This document shows, piece by piece, positions 26,807-37,559 of a DNA stretch of 64,000 nt. Origin of the DNA: Nocardiopsis sinuspersici (GTDB lineage: Bacteria; Actinomycetota; Actinomycetes; Streptosporangiales; Streptosporangiaceae); the NCBI GenBank assembly GCA_008638415.1, contig VWVT01000018.1, forward strand, positions 82,426-146,425, written 5' to 3'. The notes under the pieces are model-generated. The model searched no databases and was not told the DNA's origin. It saw nothing but the letters and a program-made list of their open reading frames with translations. Positions within the stretch are counted from its first letter, which is position 1; every line of letters starts with the position of its first letter. Made by a program: the position numbers and the translations under genes.

Positions 26807-26830
26807 ATTTTACCGTGCCCATGGCGGCAC
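26807..26830 (-). promoter_or_regulatory. secG promoter candidate with overlapping dyad
   Basis: On the minus strand a -10 box TAAAAT is at 26812-26807, unusually AT-rich for this genome. Immediately upstream is the inverted repeat GTGCC-N6-GGCAC (26815-26830), which would occupy the -35/spacer region. The leader to the secG start would be about 120 nt. Confidence 0.5.
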
Positions 26831-26875
26831 GGGTGGGGAAACCGCGAGACACGGAGGACCCCACAGCGAAGTCTA

Positions 26876-26899
26876 GCCCGACGGGACCACCTGTCGGGC
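26876..26899 (-). terminator. Terminator after the gapA-pgk-tpiA operon
   Basis: Stem GCCCGAC (26876-26882) / GTCGGGC (26893-26899), loop 10 nt, 58 bp beyond the tpiA stop. Confidence 0.5.
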
Positions 26900-26956
26900 A
26901 CCCGGCCCGTCACTATCGGGCATCGAGGATGACGGACCGGGTTCTCCCACCGGCGG

Positions 26957-27733
26957 CTACTGCTCGCCGAAGCGGATGATTTTGACGAACTCGTCGGCCT
27001 TGAGGCAGGCACCGCCGACCAGGGCGCCGTCGACGTCGTCCTTGGCCATGATGCCGGGGGCGTTGTCGCCCTTGACCGAGCCGCCGTACAGGACGCGCAC
27101 CGCGCCCGCGACCTCGGGCGAGTACAGCTCGGCCAGGCGCTTGCGGATCGCCGAGCACACCTCCTGGGCGTCCTCGGGGGTGGCGACCTCGCCGGTGCCG
27201 ATCGCCCACACCGGCTCGTAGGCGATGACGATCCTCTCGGCCTGCCCGGCCGGGACCTCCTTGAGGGCGCCGTCCAGCTGGGCCAGGACGTGCTCGACCT
27301 GCTGGCCCGCCTGGCGCACCTCCAGGCCCTCGCCGACGCACAGGATCGGGACGATCTCGTTCTTGAAGGCGGCCTTGACCTTGGCGTTGGCCAGGGCGTC
27401 GTCCTCGTGGTGGTACTCGCGGCGCTCGGAGTGGCCCACGAGCACGTAGGAGCAGTCCAGCTTGGCCAGCATGGCGCCGGAGACCTCGCCGGTGTAGGCG
27501 CCCTTGTCGTGGGCGGAGACGTCCTGGGCGCCGTAGCCGATCTTGAGCTTGTCGCCGTCGACCAGCGTCTGGACGCTGCGCAGGTCGGTGAACGGCGGCA
27601 GGACGACGACCTCGGCGTTGTCGTAGTCCTTGTCGTTCAGCGCGAATGCCAGTTTCTGGACGAGCGCGATGGCCTCCAGGTGGTTGTTGTTCATCTTCCA
27701 GTTGCCCGCGATGAGCGGCAGGCGCTGGGACAT
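26957..27733 (-). CDS. tpiA: Triosephosphate isomerase
   Basis: 258 aa, ATG 27733-27731. TpiA interconverts dihydroxyacetone phosphate and glyceraldehyde 3-phosphate. It shows IAGNWKMNN (substrate Lys), [12 protein letters not shown] (catalytic His), [12 protein letters not shown] (catalytic Glu) and [13 protein letters not shown] (phosphate loop). It is the last gene of the gapA-pgk-tpiA operon, 81 bp after pgk. Confidence 0.98.
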   Translation of the reverse strand: MSQRLPLIAGNWKMNNNHLEAIALVQKLAFALNDKDYDNAEVVVLPPFTDLRSVQTLVDGDKLKIGYGAQDVSAHDKGAYTGEVSGAMLAKLDCSYVLVGHSERREYHHEDDALANAKVKAAFKNEIVPILCVGEGLEVRQAGQQVEHVLAQLDGALKEVPAGQAERIVIAYEPVWAIGTGEVATPEDAQEVCSAIRKRLAELYSPEVAGAVRVLYGGSVKGDNAPGIMAKDDVDGALVGGACLKADEFVKIIRFGEQ

Positions 27734-27814
27734 GTCGGTACTTCCTTACGAGATGGTCGGGGGGCCGCCCGGACACCGCCGGGGGGACACGGCGGGTTCC
27801 GGGGCGGACACCGC

Positions 27815-28999
27815 TTACTTGAGGGCGTCGATGCCGGGCAGGTCCCTGCCCTCCAGGTACTCCAGGCTGGCACCGCCACCGGTGGAGATGTGGCCGAAGG
27901 CCGCCTCGTCGAAGCCGAGCGCGCGCACGGCCGCGGCGGAGTCGCCGCCGCCGACCACGGTGAACGCGCCCGAGTCGATCAGGGCCCGGGCCAGCGCGCG
28001 GGTGCCGCCCGCGTAGGGCTCCATCTCGAACACGCCCATCGGGCCGTTCCAGAACACGGTCCTGGTGTCGGCGAGCTTCTCGGCGAAGAGCGCCTGGCTC
28101 CTGGGGCCGATGTCCAGGCCCATCCGGTCGGCCGGGATGGAGTCGACGCCGACCGCGTCGTGCGCGGCGTCGGCGGAGAACTTCTCGGCGGCCACGACGT
28201 CCACCGGCAGGACGATCTCCACGCCCTCGCGCTCGGCGCGCTCCAGATAGCCCTTGACGGCGTCGATCTGGTCGGCCTCCAGCAGGCTGGAGCCGACCTC
28301 GTAGCCCTGCGCCTTGAGGAAGGTGAAGACCATGCCGCCGCCGATGAGCAGGCGGTCGGCGGTACCGAGGAGGTTGTCGATGACACCGAGCTTGTCGGAG
28401 ACCTTGGACCCGCCCAGGACCACGGCGTAGGGGCGCTGGGGTTCACCGGTGAGCTTCCTGAGCACCTCGACCTCGGTCAGCACCAGGCCGCCGACGGCGT
28501 GCGGGAGCTTGCCGGGCAGGTCGTAGACACTGGCGTGCTTGCGGTGCACGGCGCCGAAGGCGTCGCCCACGTACAGGTCGGCGAGCCGGGCGAGGCGGTC
28601 GGCGAGCTCGCCGCGCTCGGCGTCGTCCTTGCTGGTCTCGCCGGGCTCGAAGCGCACGTTCTCCAGCAGCGCGACCTGGCCGTCGGCCAGGGCGTCGGAG
28701 GTGGCGCGCGCGGACTCACCGGCGGTGTCGTCGGCGAAGGCCACCTCGGTGCCGAGCAGCTCGCCAAGGCGGGCGGCGACCGGGCGCAGGGAGTAGCGGG
28801 GATCCGGGGCGCCCTTGGGGCGGCCCAGGTGGGCGGCGACGATGACGCGGGCGCCGCGCTCACGGAGCTTTTCGATGGTCGGCACGGCCGCGCGGATACG
28901 GCCGTCGTCGGTGATCCGGTCTCCGTCCAGGGGCACGTTCAGGTCGGCCCGGACGAACACGCGCTTGCCGGAGACGTCGAGGTCGTCGATCGTCCGCAT
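27815..28999 (-). CDS. pgk: Phosphoglycerate kinase
   Basis: 394 aa from ATG 28999-28997 with GAGGAGA upstream. Pgk transfers the acyl phosphate of 1,3-bisphosphoglycerate to ADP. Motifs: [78 protein letters not shown] and [11 protein letters not shown]. The length is typical. Confidence 0.98.
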   Translation of the reverse strand: MRTIDDLDVSGKRVFVRADLNVPLDGDRITDDGRIRAAVPTIEKLRERGARVIVAAHLGRPKGAPDPRYSLRPVAARLGELLGTEVAFADDTAGESARATSDALADGQVALLENVRFEPGETSKDDAERGELADRLARLADLYVGDAFGAVHRKHASVYDLPGKLPHAVGGLVLTEVEVLRKLTGEPQRPYAVVLGGSKVSDKLGVIDNLLGTADRLLIGGGMVFTFLKAQGYEVGSSLLEADQIDAVKGYLERAEREGVEIVLPVDVVAAEKFSADAAHDAVGVDSIPADRMGLDIGPRSQALFAEKLADTRTVFWNGPMGVFEMEPYAGGTRALARALIDSGAFTVVGGGDSAAAVRALGFDEAAFGHISTGGGASLEYLEGRDLPGIDALK

Positions 29000-29064
29000 G
29001 CTGGTCTCCTCGTTGGGTGTGGGTCTGGCGGTCCCGGACGGCGGGCCGGGAGGGGCGCCCTCAC

Positions 29065-29107
29065 GACGGCACCCCTTCGCGCGCACTGCGGGCGAAGGGG
29101 TGCCGTC
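29065..29107 (-). terminator. Long hairpin between gapA and pgk
   Basis: A perfect 16-bp stem, 29065-29080 / 29092-29107 (left arm GACGGCACCCCTTCGC), with an 11-nt loop, 33 bp beyond the gapA stop. It probably gives partial termination or stabilises a separate gapA mRNA, allowing more GapA than Pgk/TpiA. Confidence 0.6.
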
Positions 29108-29139
29108 TCACGCGCCGGTGGCCATGAGGGCCGCGGACG

Positions 29140-30171
<1,032 letters not shown>

Positions 30172-30376
30172 TCATTTCCACCCGGGCATTCCCCCACCTG
30201 GAACGGGGCGAGCCGGGACGAACCGGACGGCCGCCATGAGCAGGACCAACGCACACCGGGTGTTCGGGAAGAGCCTAGCGGAGCACCGGCGGAGAGCCGC
30301 GGCCGGGCACCGCCGGGCCCTGTGGATTCGCGACCATCCTGGCACCGCACGCCGTAAAGGTCTATACCATTGTCGG

Positions 30377-30423
30377 AAGTTATCCACAGGTTTGTCCTGT
30401 TAACAAAGCCGAACACCGGTGTT
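30377..30423 (-). promoter_or_regulatory. gapA promoter with operator-like dyad and DnaA box
   Basis: On the minus strand a -35-like TTGTTA (30406-30401) and -10-like TAACTT (30382-30377) are 18 bp apart. The spacer contains the dyad ACAGG-N5-CCTGT (30386-30400). A DnaA-box sequence TTATCCACA (30380-30388, plus strand) overlaps the spacer and -10, and a palindrome AACACCGGTGTT lies upstream (30412-30423). The 313-bp gap 30145-30457 holds nothing else that looks coding. Confidence 0.55.
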
Positions 30424-30457
30424 GCGCCGAAGTGACGGCTTCCGAAGAGCATCCCGG

Positions 30458-31438
30458 TCAGGGAACCAGCATGTCCGGGGTGAGGTTGGCCTCGGTCCCC
30501 TCGATGCCCAGGTCGCTCGCGCGCTTGTCGGCCATGGCCAGCAGCCTGCGGATGCGTCCGGCGATGGCGTCCTTGGTCAGCGGCGGGACGGAGAGCTGGC
30601 CCAGTTCCTCCAGCGAGGCCTGCTTGTGCGCCAGGCGCAGCTGGCCCGCGGCCACCAGGTGCTTGGGGGCGTCGTCGCCCAGGATCTCCAGGGCCCGCTC
30701 CACGCGTGCGCCGGCGGCCACCGCCGCACGCGCGCTGCGCCGCAGGTTGGCGTCGTCGAAGTTGGCCAGCCGATTGGCGGTCGCGCGCACCTCCCGGCGC
30801 ATCCGCCTCTCCTCCCACGCCAACACGCTCTGGTGGGCGCCCAGCAGGGTCAGCAGCGCGCCGATGGAGTCGCCGTCGCGCACCACCACCCGGTCCACAC
30901 CGCGCACCTCGCGGGCCTTGGCGTGCACCTTCAGGCGACGCGCCGCGCCCACCAGCGCCAGCGCGGCCTCCGGTCCGGGGCAGGTGACCTCCAGGGACAT
31001 CGACCGGCCCGGCTCGGTCAGGGAGCCGTGCGCGATGAACGCGCCCCGCCACGCCGACTCGGCGTCGCAGGCCCCGCCCGCCACCACGTGCCGGGGCAGG
31101 CCGCGCACCGGGCGGCCGTTGTTGTCCACCAGCCCCGTCTGCCGGGCCAGGGACTCGCCGTCCTTGATCACCCGCAGCACGTACCGGTTGCCCTTGCGCA
31201 GACCGCTGGGGGAGAGCACCACCATCTCGGACTCGTGGCCGAAGACCTCGGAGATGTCCCTGCGCAGGCGGCGCGCGGCCACGCCGGTGTCGAGCTCGGC
31301 CTCGATCACGATCCGCCCGCCCACCAGGTGCAGGCCCCCCGTGAAACGCAGGATGGTGGACACCTCCGCCTTGCGGCAGCATGGCTTGAGAATGGCCAGA
31401 CGGCTCAACTCATCCTTCACCACGCCGGTCATCGCCAT
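30458..31438 (-). CDS. whiA: WhiA sporulation/division regulator
   Basis: 326 aa from ATG 31438 ([14 protein letters not shown]), with GGGAGGA 9 nt upstream. WhiA has two degenerate LAGLIDADG repeats (residues about 20-200, including [20 protein letters not shown] and [16 protein letters not shown]) and a C-terminal HTH ([20 protein letters not shown]). In streptomycetes it activates sporulation genes together with WhiB. It belongs to the conserved uvrC-rapZ-yvcK-whiA cluster and is followed by gapA. Confidence 0.97.
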   Translation of the reverse strand: MAMTGVVKDELSRLAILKPCCRKAEVSTILRFTGGLHLVGGRIVIEAELDTGVAARRLRRDISEVFGHESEMVVLSPSGLRKGNRYVLRVIKDGESLARQTGLVDNNGRPVRGLPRHVVAGGACDAESAWRGAFIAHGSLTEPGRSMSLEVTCPGPEAALALVGAARRLKVHAKAREVRGVDRVVVRDGDSIGALLTLLGAHQSVLAWEERRMRREVRATANRLANFDDANLRRSARAAVAAGARVERALEILGDDAPKHLVAAGQLRLAHKQASLEELGQLSVPPLTKDAIAGRIRRLLAMADKRASDLGIEGTEANLTPDMLVP

Positions 31439-31468
31439 CGCTGCGTTCCTCCCCGTCGAACAAGCCGA

Positions 31469-31494
31469 CCCGGCACCGCGGGTTCGGTGCCGGG
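31469..31494 (-). promoter_or_regulatory. Hairpin in the whiA leader
   Basis: Perfect 9-bp stem CCCGGCACC / GGTGCCGGG with an 8-nt loop, 31 bp upstream of the whiA ATG and between DUF488 and whiA. It may be a terminator for the upstream genes or a leader structure. Confidence 0.45.
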
Positions 31495-31638
31495 ATGTAC
31501 CGCCGCGGCCCCGCCACGAGCGGCTTTCTCCGTGGCAGACTACGTGACACGGCGCCAGGCGCCGACCCCTGCACGGCGTGTTGCCCATCCGTCACACAGG
31601 CTGACGGAGGTCCTGTCGGCCTTCGTGCCGGTGTGCGG

Positions 31639-32049
31639 TCAATTGCCCCCGGCCGAGGTGGCCAGCGTCTCACGCAGGTGCTCGCGCAGGACGACGGCGT
31701 GGTTGTGCTCGGTGTCCCGGGCCGCGTACAGCAGGGTGACGGGACCCCCGCGCGCCGCCTCCAGGACCGGGGCCAGCGGCTCCGGGCGCGCCTCCAGCTC
31801 CGCGCGGTAGCGCTCGGCGAACTCGGCGAAGCGCGAGGGGTCGTGGCCGAACCACCTGCGCAGCTCGTCGCTCGGTGCGGCCTCCCTCACCCAGGCGACC
31901 CCCTCCAGTGCCTCCTTGGACACCCCGCGCGGCCACAGCCGGTCCACCAGGAAGCGGCGCCCCGGCGGCGGAGCGGGCGCCCCGTCGGATCCGCGCGCCG
32001 CGCGGACCTCGTCGTGGACGCGTTCCAGGTACACGTGGTGCCCGACCAT
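31639..32049 (-). CDS. DUF488 family protein
   Basis: 136 aa from ATG 32049 with GGAAGGA upstream. It contains FLVDRLWPRGVSKEALEGV, PSDELRRWFGHDPSRFAEF, RYRAELEARPE and VTLLYAARDTEHNHAVVLRE, the standard DUF488 pattern. The family's function is not established. It interrupts the usual yvcK-whiA adjacency. Confidence 0.93.
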   Translation of the reverse strand: MVGHHVYLERVHDEVRAARGSDGAPAPPPGRRFLVDRLWPRGVSKEALEGVAWVREAAPSDELRRWFGHDPSRFAEFAERYRAELEARPEPLAPVLEAARGGPVTLLYAARDTEHNHAVVLREHLRETLATSAGGN

Positions 32050-32088
32050 GGCGGTGGTCCTTCCCGCTTCCCCCGCCGACCGAACCCG

Positions 32089-33060
32089 TCAGTCCTCCAG
32101 GATCCGCTCGAAGGCCGCCGCGAGCCGGTCGGGGTCGTGGCGCGGAGTGCCGTCGTCGCGCGACAGGCTCTCCAGCTCCAGGCGCCCGCCCAGCTGGCCG
32201 ACCACCTCCAGCAGGGGCTCGACCTCCTCCACGGTCCCCCGGTCGGCGAGCACCACGTCCACCCCGAGCTTGGGCGCGTGCTCGTGCAGCACCTCCAGGT
32301 AGGTCTCGGGGCGGAAGCCGTCGGTCTCGCCCTGCTGGGGCGACAGGTTCAGCGCCACCATGCGCCTGGCCCGGGTGGTGACCAGGGCGTGCGCCAGGTC
32401 CGGGACCAGCAGGTGGGGCAGCACACTGGTGAACCACGACCCGGGGCCGAACACCACCCAGTCGGCCTCGCGCACCGCCTTGACCGCCTGCGGGCTGGCG
32501 GGCGGGGCCTCCGGGACCAGGGAGACGGAGCGCACCTTGCCGTTGGTGCTGGCGCACGCCACCTGGCCGTGCACCATGGTCAGCGCCTCGGGGCGCTCCG
32601 GGTCGATCCCCGAGACCTCCGCGGCGATGTCCAGGGGCACCGACGACATCGGCAGCACGCGCCCGTGCGCGCCCAGCAGCTGGCCCACCCAGTCCAGGCC
32701 CGCCACCGAGTCGCCGAGCAGCTCCCACAGGGCCACGATCAGCAGGTTGCCGACCGCGTGGCCGTGCAGCTCCCCCTCCGAGCGGAACCGGTGCTGGAGC
32801 ACCTGGCTCCAGGTGTGCCCCCACTCGTCGTCGCCGCACAGGGCGGCCAGCGCCATGCGCAGGTCACCGGGTGGCAGGACGCCGAGCTCCCTGCGGAGCC
32901 GACCGCTGGAACCACCGTCGTCGGCGACCGTGACGATCGCCGTCACGTCGGTGGTCACCCTCCTCAGGGCCGACAGGGAGGCGTGCAGGCCGTGCCCGCC
33001 TCCCAGTGCGACCACACGGGGCGGGCGCCGCCCGTCCCCGTCGGGTGTTGTGCTCATCAT
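32089..33060 (-). CDS. yvcK: YvcK/CofD-like protein (gluconeogenesis factor)
   Basis: 323 aa from ATG 33060; ATG 33057 is an alternative. It has the CofD-like fold signatures VVALGGGHGLHASLSALR, TVADDGGSSGRLRRELG and VLPPGDLRMALAAL, plus VFGPGSWFTSVLPHLLV. In Bacillus YvcK binds UDP-sugars and is needed for growth on gluconeogenic carbon and for correct PBP localisation. It lies between rapZ and DUF488. Confidence 0.94.
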   Translation of the reverse strand: MMSTTPDGDGRRPPRVVALGGGHGLHASLSALRRVTTDVTAIVTVADDGGSSGRLRRELGVLPPGDLRMALAALCGDDEWGHTWSQVLQHRFRSEGELHGHAVGNLLIVALWELLGDSVAGLDWVGQLLGAHGRVLPMSSVPLDIAAEVSGIDPERPEALTMVHGQVACASTNGKVRSVSLVPEAPPASPQAVKAVREADWVVFGPGSWFTSVLPHLLVPDLAHALVTTRARRMVALNLSPQQGETDGFRPETYLEVLHEHAPKLGVDVVLADRGTVEEVEPLLEVVGQLGGRLELESLSRDDGTPRHDPDRLAAAFERILED

Positions 33061-33163
33061 GGCTGTGGTCTGCCCCTCGTCCCATGTCCACCGGACGAAT
33101 CGGACCGTACCACCGGGAACGACGCGCCGATCACCTCCAGAGCCCCGGCCGGCCGGTCCGGAC

Positions 33164-34048
33164 TCACTCCCGGCCGACGTCCCTGTGAACCACGTGCACG
33201 TCCACGCCCTCACCGCGCAGGCGGTCGGCGAACTGCTCGGCCATGGCCACACTGCGGTGTTTGCCGCCGGTGCAGCCCACCGCGAGGGTCATGTAGTGCT
33301 TGCCCTCGCGCTGGTACCCGGCGATGGTCAGCCTGAGGACCTCGGTGTAGGCCTCCAGCATCTCCTTGGCCCCGTCCTGGGACAGGACGTAGTCGCTCAC
33401 CTGCTCGTCGCGGCCGTTCATCGGCTTGAGCTCGGGCACCCAGTGGGGGTTGGGCAGGAAACGGCAGTCCAGCACCAGGTCGGCGTCGACGGGCAGGCCG
33501 TGCTTGAAGCCGAAGGAGACCACGTTGGCGCGGGGGCGCTCCCCGTCGCTCTGCCCGAAGAAGCCGATCACCCGTGCCTTGAGCTGGTGCACGTTGAGCT
33601 GGGAGGTGTCGATGACCAGGTCGGCCTCGCCGCGGACGGCGCGCAGGGTGTCGCGCTCGCGGTCGATCCCGTCGGTCAGGCGGCCGTCGCCCTGGAGGGG
33701 GTGGGGCCTGCGCACGCCCTCGAAGCGCCGGACCAGGGCCTCGTCACTGGCCTCCAGGTAGAGCACGCGCGCGACGATGTCGCGCTTGCGCAGTTCCTCC
33801 ACCGTGGACAGCAGGTCCTCGGTGAAGGCCAGCGAGCGCACGTCGACGACCACCGCGACCCGCGGTACGGCGCCGTGCGTGCGCCCGGCCAACTCGATCA
33901 TCGTCGGCAGCAGGCCCGGTGGCAGGTTGTCCACCACGAACCAGTCCAGGTCCTCCAGGGCCCTGGCCGCCGTACTGCGGCCCGCACCGGACATGCCGGT
34001 GACGATGACCACCTCGGGCGGTAGCTCCCCGCCCAGTTCGACCGTCAT
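33164..34048 (-). CDS. rapZ: RapZ/YvcJ nucleotide-binding protein
   Basis: 294 aa; ATG 34048 overlaps the uvrC stop as ATGA. The P-loop reads GMSGAGRS, with Arg in place of the usual Walker A Lys, as in other actinobacterial members. [20 protein letters not shown] and the C-terminal [20 protein letters not shown] are family hallmarks. In E. coli RapZ directs RNase E to GlmZ; in Gram-positives the homologue binds and hydrolyses nucleotides and affects competence. Its actinobacterial role is unknown. Confidence 0.95.
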   Translation of the reverse strand: MTVELGGELPPEVVIVTGMSGAGRSTAARALEDLDWFVVDNLPPGLLPTMIELAGRTHGAVPRVAVVVDVRSLAFTEDLLSTVEELRKRDIVARVLYLEASDEALVRRFEGVRRPHPLQGDGRLTDGIDRERDTLRAVRGEADLVIDTSQLNVHQLKARVIGFFGQSDGERPRANVVSFGFKHGLPVDADLVLDCRFLPNPHWVPELKPMNGRDEQVSDYVLSQDGAKEMLEAYTEVLRLTIAGYQREGKHYMTLAVGCTGGKHRSVAMAEQFADRLRGEGVDVHVVHRDVGRE

Positions 34049-36072
34049 ACCTCTCCTCCCCCGTCTTTGACACGCTGTTCTGGTGCCCCGTCACCCTCCC
34101 CACCCGTTCCGGCGGGGCCGCCGGACAGGTGCGCGTGCACGGCCTCGGCCAGCTTGGGGCCGATCCCGGGCACCGCCGCGATCTCCTCGGCCGAGGCCGA
34201 GGCGAGTCGTTTCACCGAGCCGAACTCCTTGATCAGGGCCGACCTGCGGGTGGGACCGAGGCCGGGCAGTTCGTCCAGGCTGCTGCCGGTGAGCGCCTTG
34301 GCGCGCTTTTGCCGGTGGTACTTGATGGCGAAGCGGTGCGCCTCGTCACGCACCCGCTGAAGCATGTAGAGGCCCTCGCCCGTACGGGGCAGGATCACCG
34401 GATCCTCGTCGTCGGGCAGCCACACCTCCTCCAAGCGCTTGGCCAGGCCGCACACCGCGACGTCCTCGATCCCGAGTTCGTCCAGGGCCCGGCGCGCCGC
34501 CTCGGCCTGGGGCCGGGCGCCGTCCACCACCACAAGGTTAGGCGGATAGGCGAACCTGCCGGGCGACGGCTCGTCGTCGCTTTGGTGATCATCGTGGTCG
34601 CCGGTCTCCCCCATGCGGGCGACCTCGCCGTTCCTGGCGCTCTCCTCCAGGTAGCGGCGGAAGCGGCGGCGGATCACCTCGTACATGGCGGCGACGTCGT
34701 GCTGCTCGCGTCCGCCCTCGCCGCTGCCGCGGATGGAGAAGCGGCGGTACTCGGACTTGCGGGCCAGTCCGTCCTCGAAGACCACCATGGACGCCACCAC
34801 GTGCTCGCCCTGGAGGTTGGAGACGTCGAAGCACTCGATGCGCAGCGGCGCCTCGGGCAGGTCCAGGGCCTCCTGGATCTCGTTGAGCGCGCGGCCGCGG
34901 GTGCTCAGGTCCCCGGCGCGGTGGGTCTTGTGCCGGGCCAGCGACTCGCGGGCGTTCTTGTCGACGGTCTCCAGGAGGGACTTCTTGTCGCCGCGCCGGG
35001 GCACCCGCAGGTCCACGGCGGAGCCGCGGTGCTCCGACAGCCAGGCGGCCATGGCCGCGGGGTCGGCGGGCTCGTGGGAGACCAGGACCTCGCGGGGGAC
35101 GGCGGTGCCGGTGCCCCCGCTCTCGTCGGCGCCCTCGGCGGGTCCGTAGAGCTGCCCCAGGAAGGTGCTCATCAGCTCGGCCGGGGAGTCGTCGGTGACC
35201 TTGTCCACGACGTAGCCGCGCTGGCCGCGGATGCGCCCGCCGCGCACGTGGAAGATCTGGACGGCGGCCTCCAGTTGGTCGTCGGCCATGGCGATGACGT
35301 CGCAGTCGGTGGAGTCGGGCAGGACGACGGCCTGCTTCTCCAGGGCGGCGCGCAGGGCCGCGATGTCGTCGCGGACGCGGGCCGCGCGCTCGTACTCCAT
35401 CTCCTGGGCGGCCTCCCTCATCCGCGCCTCCAGCCGGCGGATGAACCGGCCGGTGTCCCCCGCCAGGAAGGAGCAGAAGTCCTCGACCAGGGCCCGGTGG
35501 TCCTGCGGTGAGGCCCTGCCGACGCAGGGGGCCACGCACTTGCCGATGTAGCCGAGCAGGCAGGGGCGGCCGCTGTTGCGGGCGCCGCGGAACACCCCGG
35601 CCGAGCAGGTGCGCACGGGGAAGACCCGCAGCAGCAGGTCGACGGTCTCGCGGATGGCCCAGGCGTGCGAGTAGGGGCCGAAGTAGCGCACCCCCCTGCG
35701 CTTGGCCCCGCGCATCACCTGCACCCGGGGGAACTCCTCCTGGAGGGTGACGGCCAGGTAGGGGTAGCTCTTGTCGTCGCGGTACCTGATGTTGAACCGG
35801 GGGTCGTACTGCTTGATCCAGGAGTACTCCAGTTGGAGGGCCTCCACCTCGGTGCCGACGATCGTCCAGTCCACGTCGGCGGCGGTGGAGACCATCTGCT
35901 GGGTGCGCGGGTGCAGGCCCGCGAAGTCGCGGAAGTAGGAGGAGAGCCGGGACCGCAGGTTCTTGGCCTTGCCCACGTAGATGACGCGGCCCGACGCGTC
36001 CCGGAACCGGTACACCCCCGGATCGGTCGGAATGGACCCGGGCGCGGGACGCAGGTGAGGAGTCGCAGCCAT
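34045..36072 (-). CDS. uvrC: Excinuclease ABC subunit C
   Basis: 675 aa from ATG 36072. UvrC makes both incisions in nucleotide excision repair. It has a GIY-YIG N-domain ([20 protein letters not shown] ... [10 protein letters not shown]), four Cys/UVR motifs ([20 protein letters not shown]), the RNase H-like domain ([28 protein letters not shown]) and tandem HhH at the C-terminus ([34 protein letters not shown]). It starts the uvrC-rapZ-yvcK-DUF488-whiA set. Confidence 0.97.
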   Translation of the reverse strand: MAATPHLRPAPGSIPTDPGVYRFRDASGRVIYVGKAKNLRSRLSSYFRDFAGLHPRTQQMVSTAADVDWTIVGTEVEALQLEYSWIKQYDPRFNIRYRDDKSYPYLAVTLQEEFPRVQVMRGAKRRGVRYFGPYSHAWAIRETVDLLLRVFPVRTCSAGVFRGARNSGRPCLLGYIGKCVAPCVGRASPQDHRALVEDFCSFLAGDTGRFIRRLEARMREAAQEMEYERAARVRDDIAALRAALEKQAVVLPDSTDCDVIAMADDQLEAAVQIFHVRGGRIRGQRGYVVDKVTDDSPAELMSTFLGQLYGPAEGADESGGTGTAVPREVLVSHEPADPAAMAAWLSEHRGSAVDLRVPRRGDKKSLLETVDKNARESLARHKTHRAGDLSTRGRALNEIQEALDLPEAPLRIECFDVSNLQGEHVVASMVVFEDGLARKSEYRRFSIRGSGEGGREQHDVAAMYEVIRRRFRRYLEESARNGEVARMGETGDHDDHQSDDEPSPGRFAYPPNLVVVDGARPQAEAARRALDELGIEDVAVCGLAKRLEEVWLPDDEDPVILPRTGEGLYMLQRVRDEAHRFAIKYHRQKRAKALTGSSLDELPGLGPTRRSALIKEFGSVKRLASASAEEIAAVPGIGPKLAEAVHAHLSGGPAGTGGEGDGAPEQRVKDGGGEV

Positions 36073-36084
36073 ATCCCCATTCTG

Positions 36085-36099
36085 GTCTCTCGGAGAGAC
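36085..36099. promoter_or_regulatory. Inverted repeat just upstream of uvrC
   Basis: GTCTCTC-G-GAGAGAC, a perfect 7-bp dyad 13-27 bp upstream of the uvrC ATG, within the 246-bp uvrC/mscS divergent region. It is a possible operator or leader hairpin. No LexA box is present here. Confidence 0.35.
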
Positions 36100-36318
36100 A
36101 TACGGCCAACCCAGGCCCGCACGCACCAGGAGTGTCACACCTCACCCCGTCCGCCCGACACCGTGCCCCCGCTCCCGGGCGGCCCGGTTTCGGACCGGGG
36201 AGCGCGCTCCCGGGCTTCCGTTGCGTGCAAGGCAAACGTCACGATTACGTATCCGCATGGTCTAGGTTGGGCGAGGACATTTGGAACTTCCCGACATGGA
36301 TGACAAGGGGGCCCTGCC

Positions 36319-37467
36319 GTGGACGCTCGACAATGGATCGCGATCGGCGTCGCCGTCGCGGTCGCGGTACTGCTGGTCTTCGCCGCGCGCTGGGTGCTCA
36401 AGCACAAGCTGGGCAGGGTCTGGCGGGTGTCCCGGTACCTGGTCGCGCGCACGACCTTCACGGCATACGGCGCGGCCGCCGTTATCGGTGTGAACCTTGC
36501 CCTGCCCAACCCGGGCAACGGCCCGAACGAGGTGGACTGGAGCACGTTCCGGACCATCGACCACGCGATGAGCATCCTGATGATCGCGACGCTGACGGCG
36601 CTGGGCATCAGTCTGGCCTACGCCGCCACGGACATGATCCTGGCGCGCCTGTCGATCGCCAACGGTGACGCCGACCGCAAGGCCAGGCGCATCCAGACCC
36701 AGGTACGGCTGCTGCGCAGGGTCATCACCTCGATCATCGTGGTCCTGGCGATCGCCTCCATCCTGTTCACCTTCGACGAGGTCCAGGCCCTCGGCGCCGG
36801 GCTGCTGGCCTCCGCGGGCGTCATCGGCATCGTCGCCGGTGTGGCCGCCCAGTCCACCCTGAGCAACCTGTTCGCCGGGCTGCAGCTGGCCTTCAGCGAC
36901 GCGCTGCGCATCGGCGACGTGGTCGTGGTCGAGGGCGAGTGGGGCCGGGTCGAGGAGCTCAGCCTGGTCAACGTCACCATCAAGATCTGGGACGAGCGCC
37001 GCCTCGTGGTCCCGGTCGCCAACTTCACCACGACCAGCTTCGAGAACTGGACCAAGCAGAGCACGGCGATCACCGCCAAGGTGATGCTGCCGCTGGACTG
37101 GGAGGTTCCGATCGAGGAGCTGCGAGAGGAGACCGGGCGCCTGATCACCTCCAGCAAGCACTGGGACGGGCGCAGCTGGTCCTGCCAGGTCGTGGACATC
37201 ACCGAGGCCGGCGACGTGATGGTGCGGGTGGTGGCCACCGCCGCCGACACGGGCAACCAGTGGGACATCGCCTGCCAGATCCGCGAGCACCTGATCGGCT
37301 GGCTGGTCGCCAACTACCCCGAGTCCCTGCCGCGCGACCGAACCCAGTTCCTCGCCCAGGACGACGGCGAGGCCTCCTACGCCTCCCGGTTCCCGACCTC
37401 GGCGTTTCGCCGCCACGAGCCCAACGGCGTCAGCGGCCCTCCCGGAGGCGACCCCGGCGAGGCCTGA
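36319..37467 (+). CDS. Small-conductance mechanosensitive channel (MscS family)
   Basis: 382 aa from GTG 36319 with AAGGGGG upstream. Four hydrophobic segments precede the MscS pore and upper beta domain: GLLASAGVIGIVAGVAAQST then LSNLFAGLQLAFSDALRIGD, and VEELSLVNVTIKIWDERRLV. The C-terminal cytosolic domain follows and ends in a Pro/Gly-rich tail. The channel releases solutes under hypo-osmotic stress. It is a monocistronic gene with its own terminator. Confidence 0.94.
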   Translation: MDARQWIAIGVAVAVAVLLVFAARWVLKHKLGRVWRVSRYLVARTTFTAYGAAAVIGVNLALPNPGNGPNEVDWSTFRTIDHAMSILMIATLTALGISLAYAATDMILARLSIANGDADRKARRIQTQVRLLRRVITSIIVVLAIASILFTFDEVQALGAGLLASAGVIGIVAGVAAQSTLSNLFAGLQLAFSDALRIGDVVVVEGEWGRVEELSLVNVTIKIWDERRLVVPVANFTTTSFENWTKQSTAITAKVMLPLDWEVPIEELREETGRLITSSKHWDGRSWSCQVVDITEAGDVMVRVVATAADTGNQWDIACQIREHLIGWLVANYPESLPRDRTQFLAQDDGEASYASRFPTSAFRRHEPNGVSGPPGGDPGEA

Positions 37468-37496
37468 GCCCCCTGAGGAACCCCGCCACACGACGT

Positions 37497-37533
37497 GAAC
37501 GGCGCCCGGAGCGATTCGCTCCGGGCGCCGTTC
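37497..37533. terminator. Bidirectional terminator mscS / Rieske gene
   Basis: A perfect 17-bp stem, 37497-37513 / 37517-37533 (left arm GAACGGCGCCCGGAGCG), with a 3-nt loop, extended by CCACACG / CGTGTGG outside. It lies 30 bp after mscS and 27 bp after the convergent Rieske gene. Confidence 0.85.
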
Positions 37534-37559
37534 GCGTGTGGCGGGCGGCGGACCGGCCC

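Noticed and set aside
33164-34048. Arg instead of Lys in the RapZ P-loop as a lost function
   Set aside because: As far as I recall GMSGAGRS is usual in actinobacterial homologues, so it is not a local defect.
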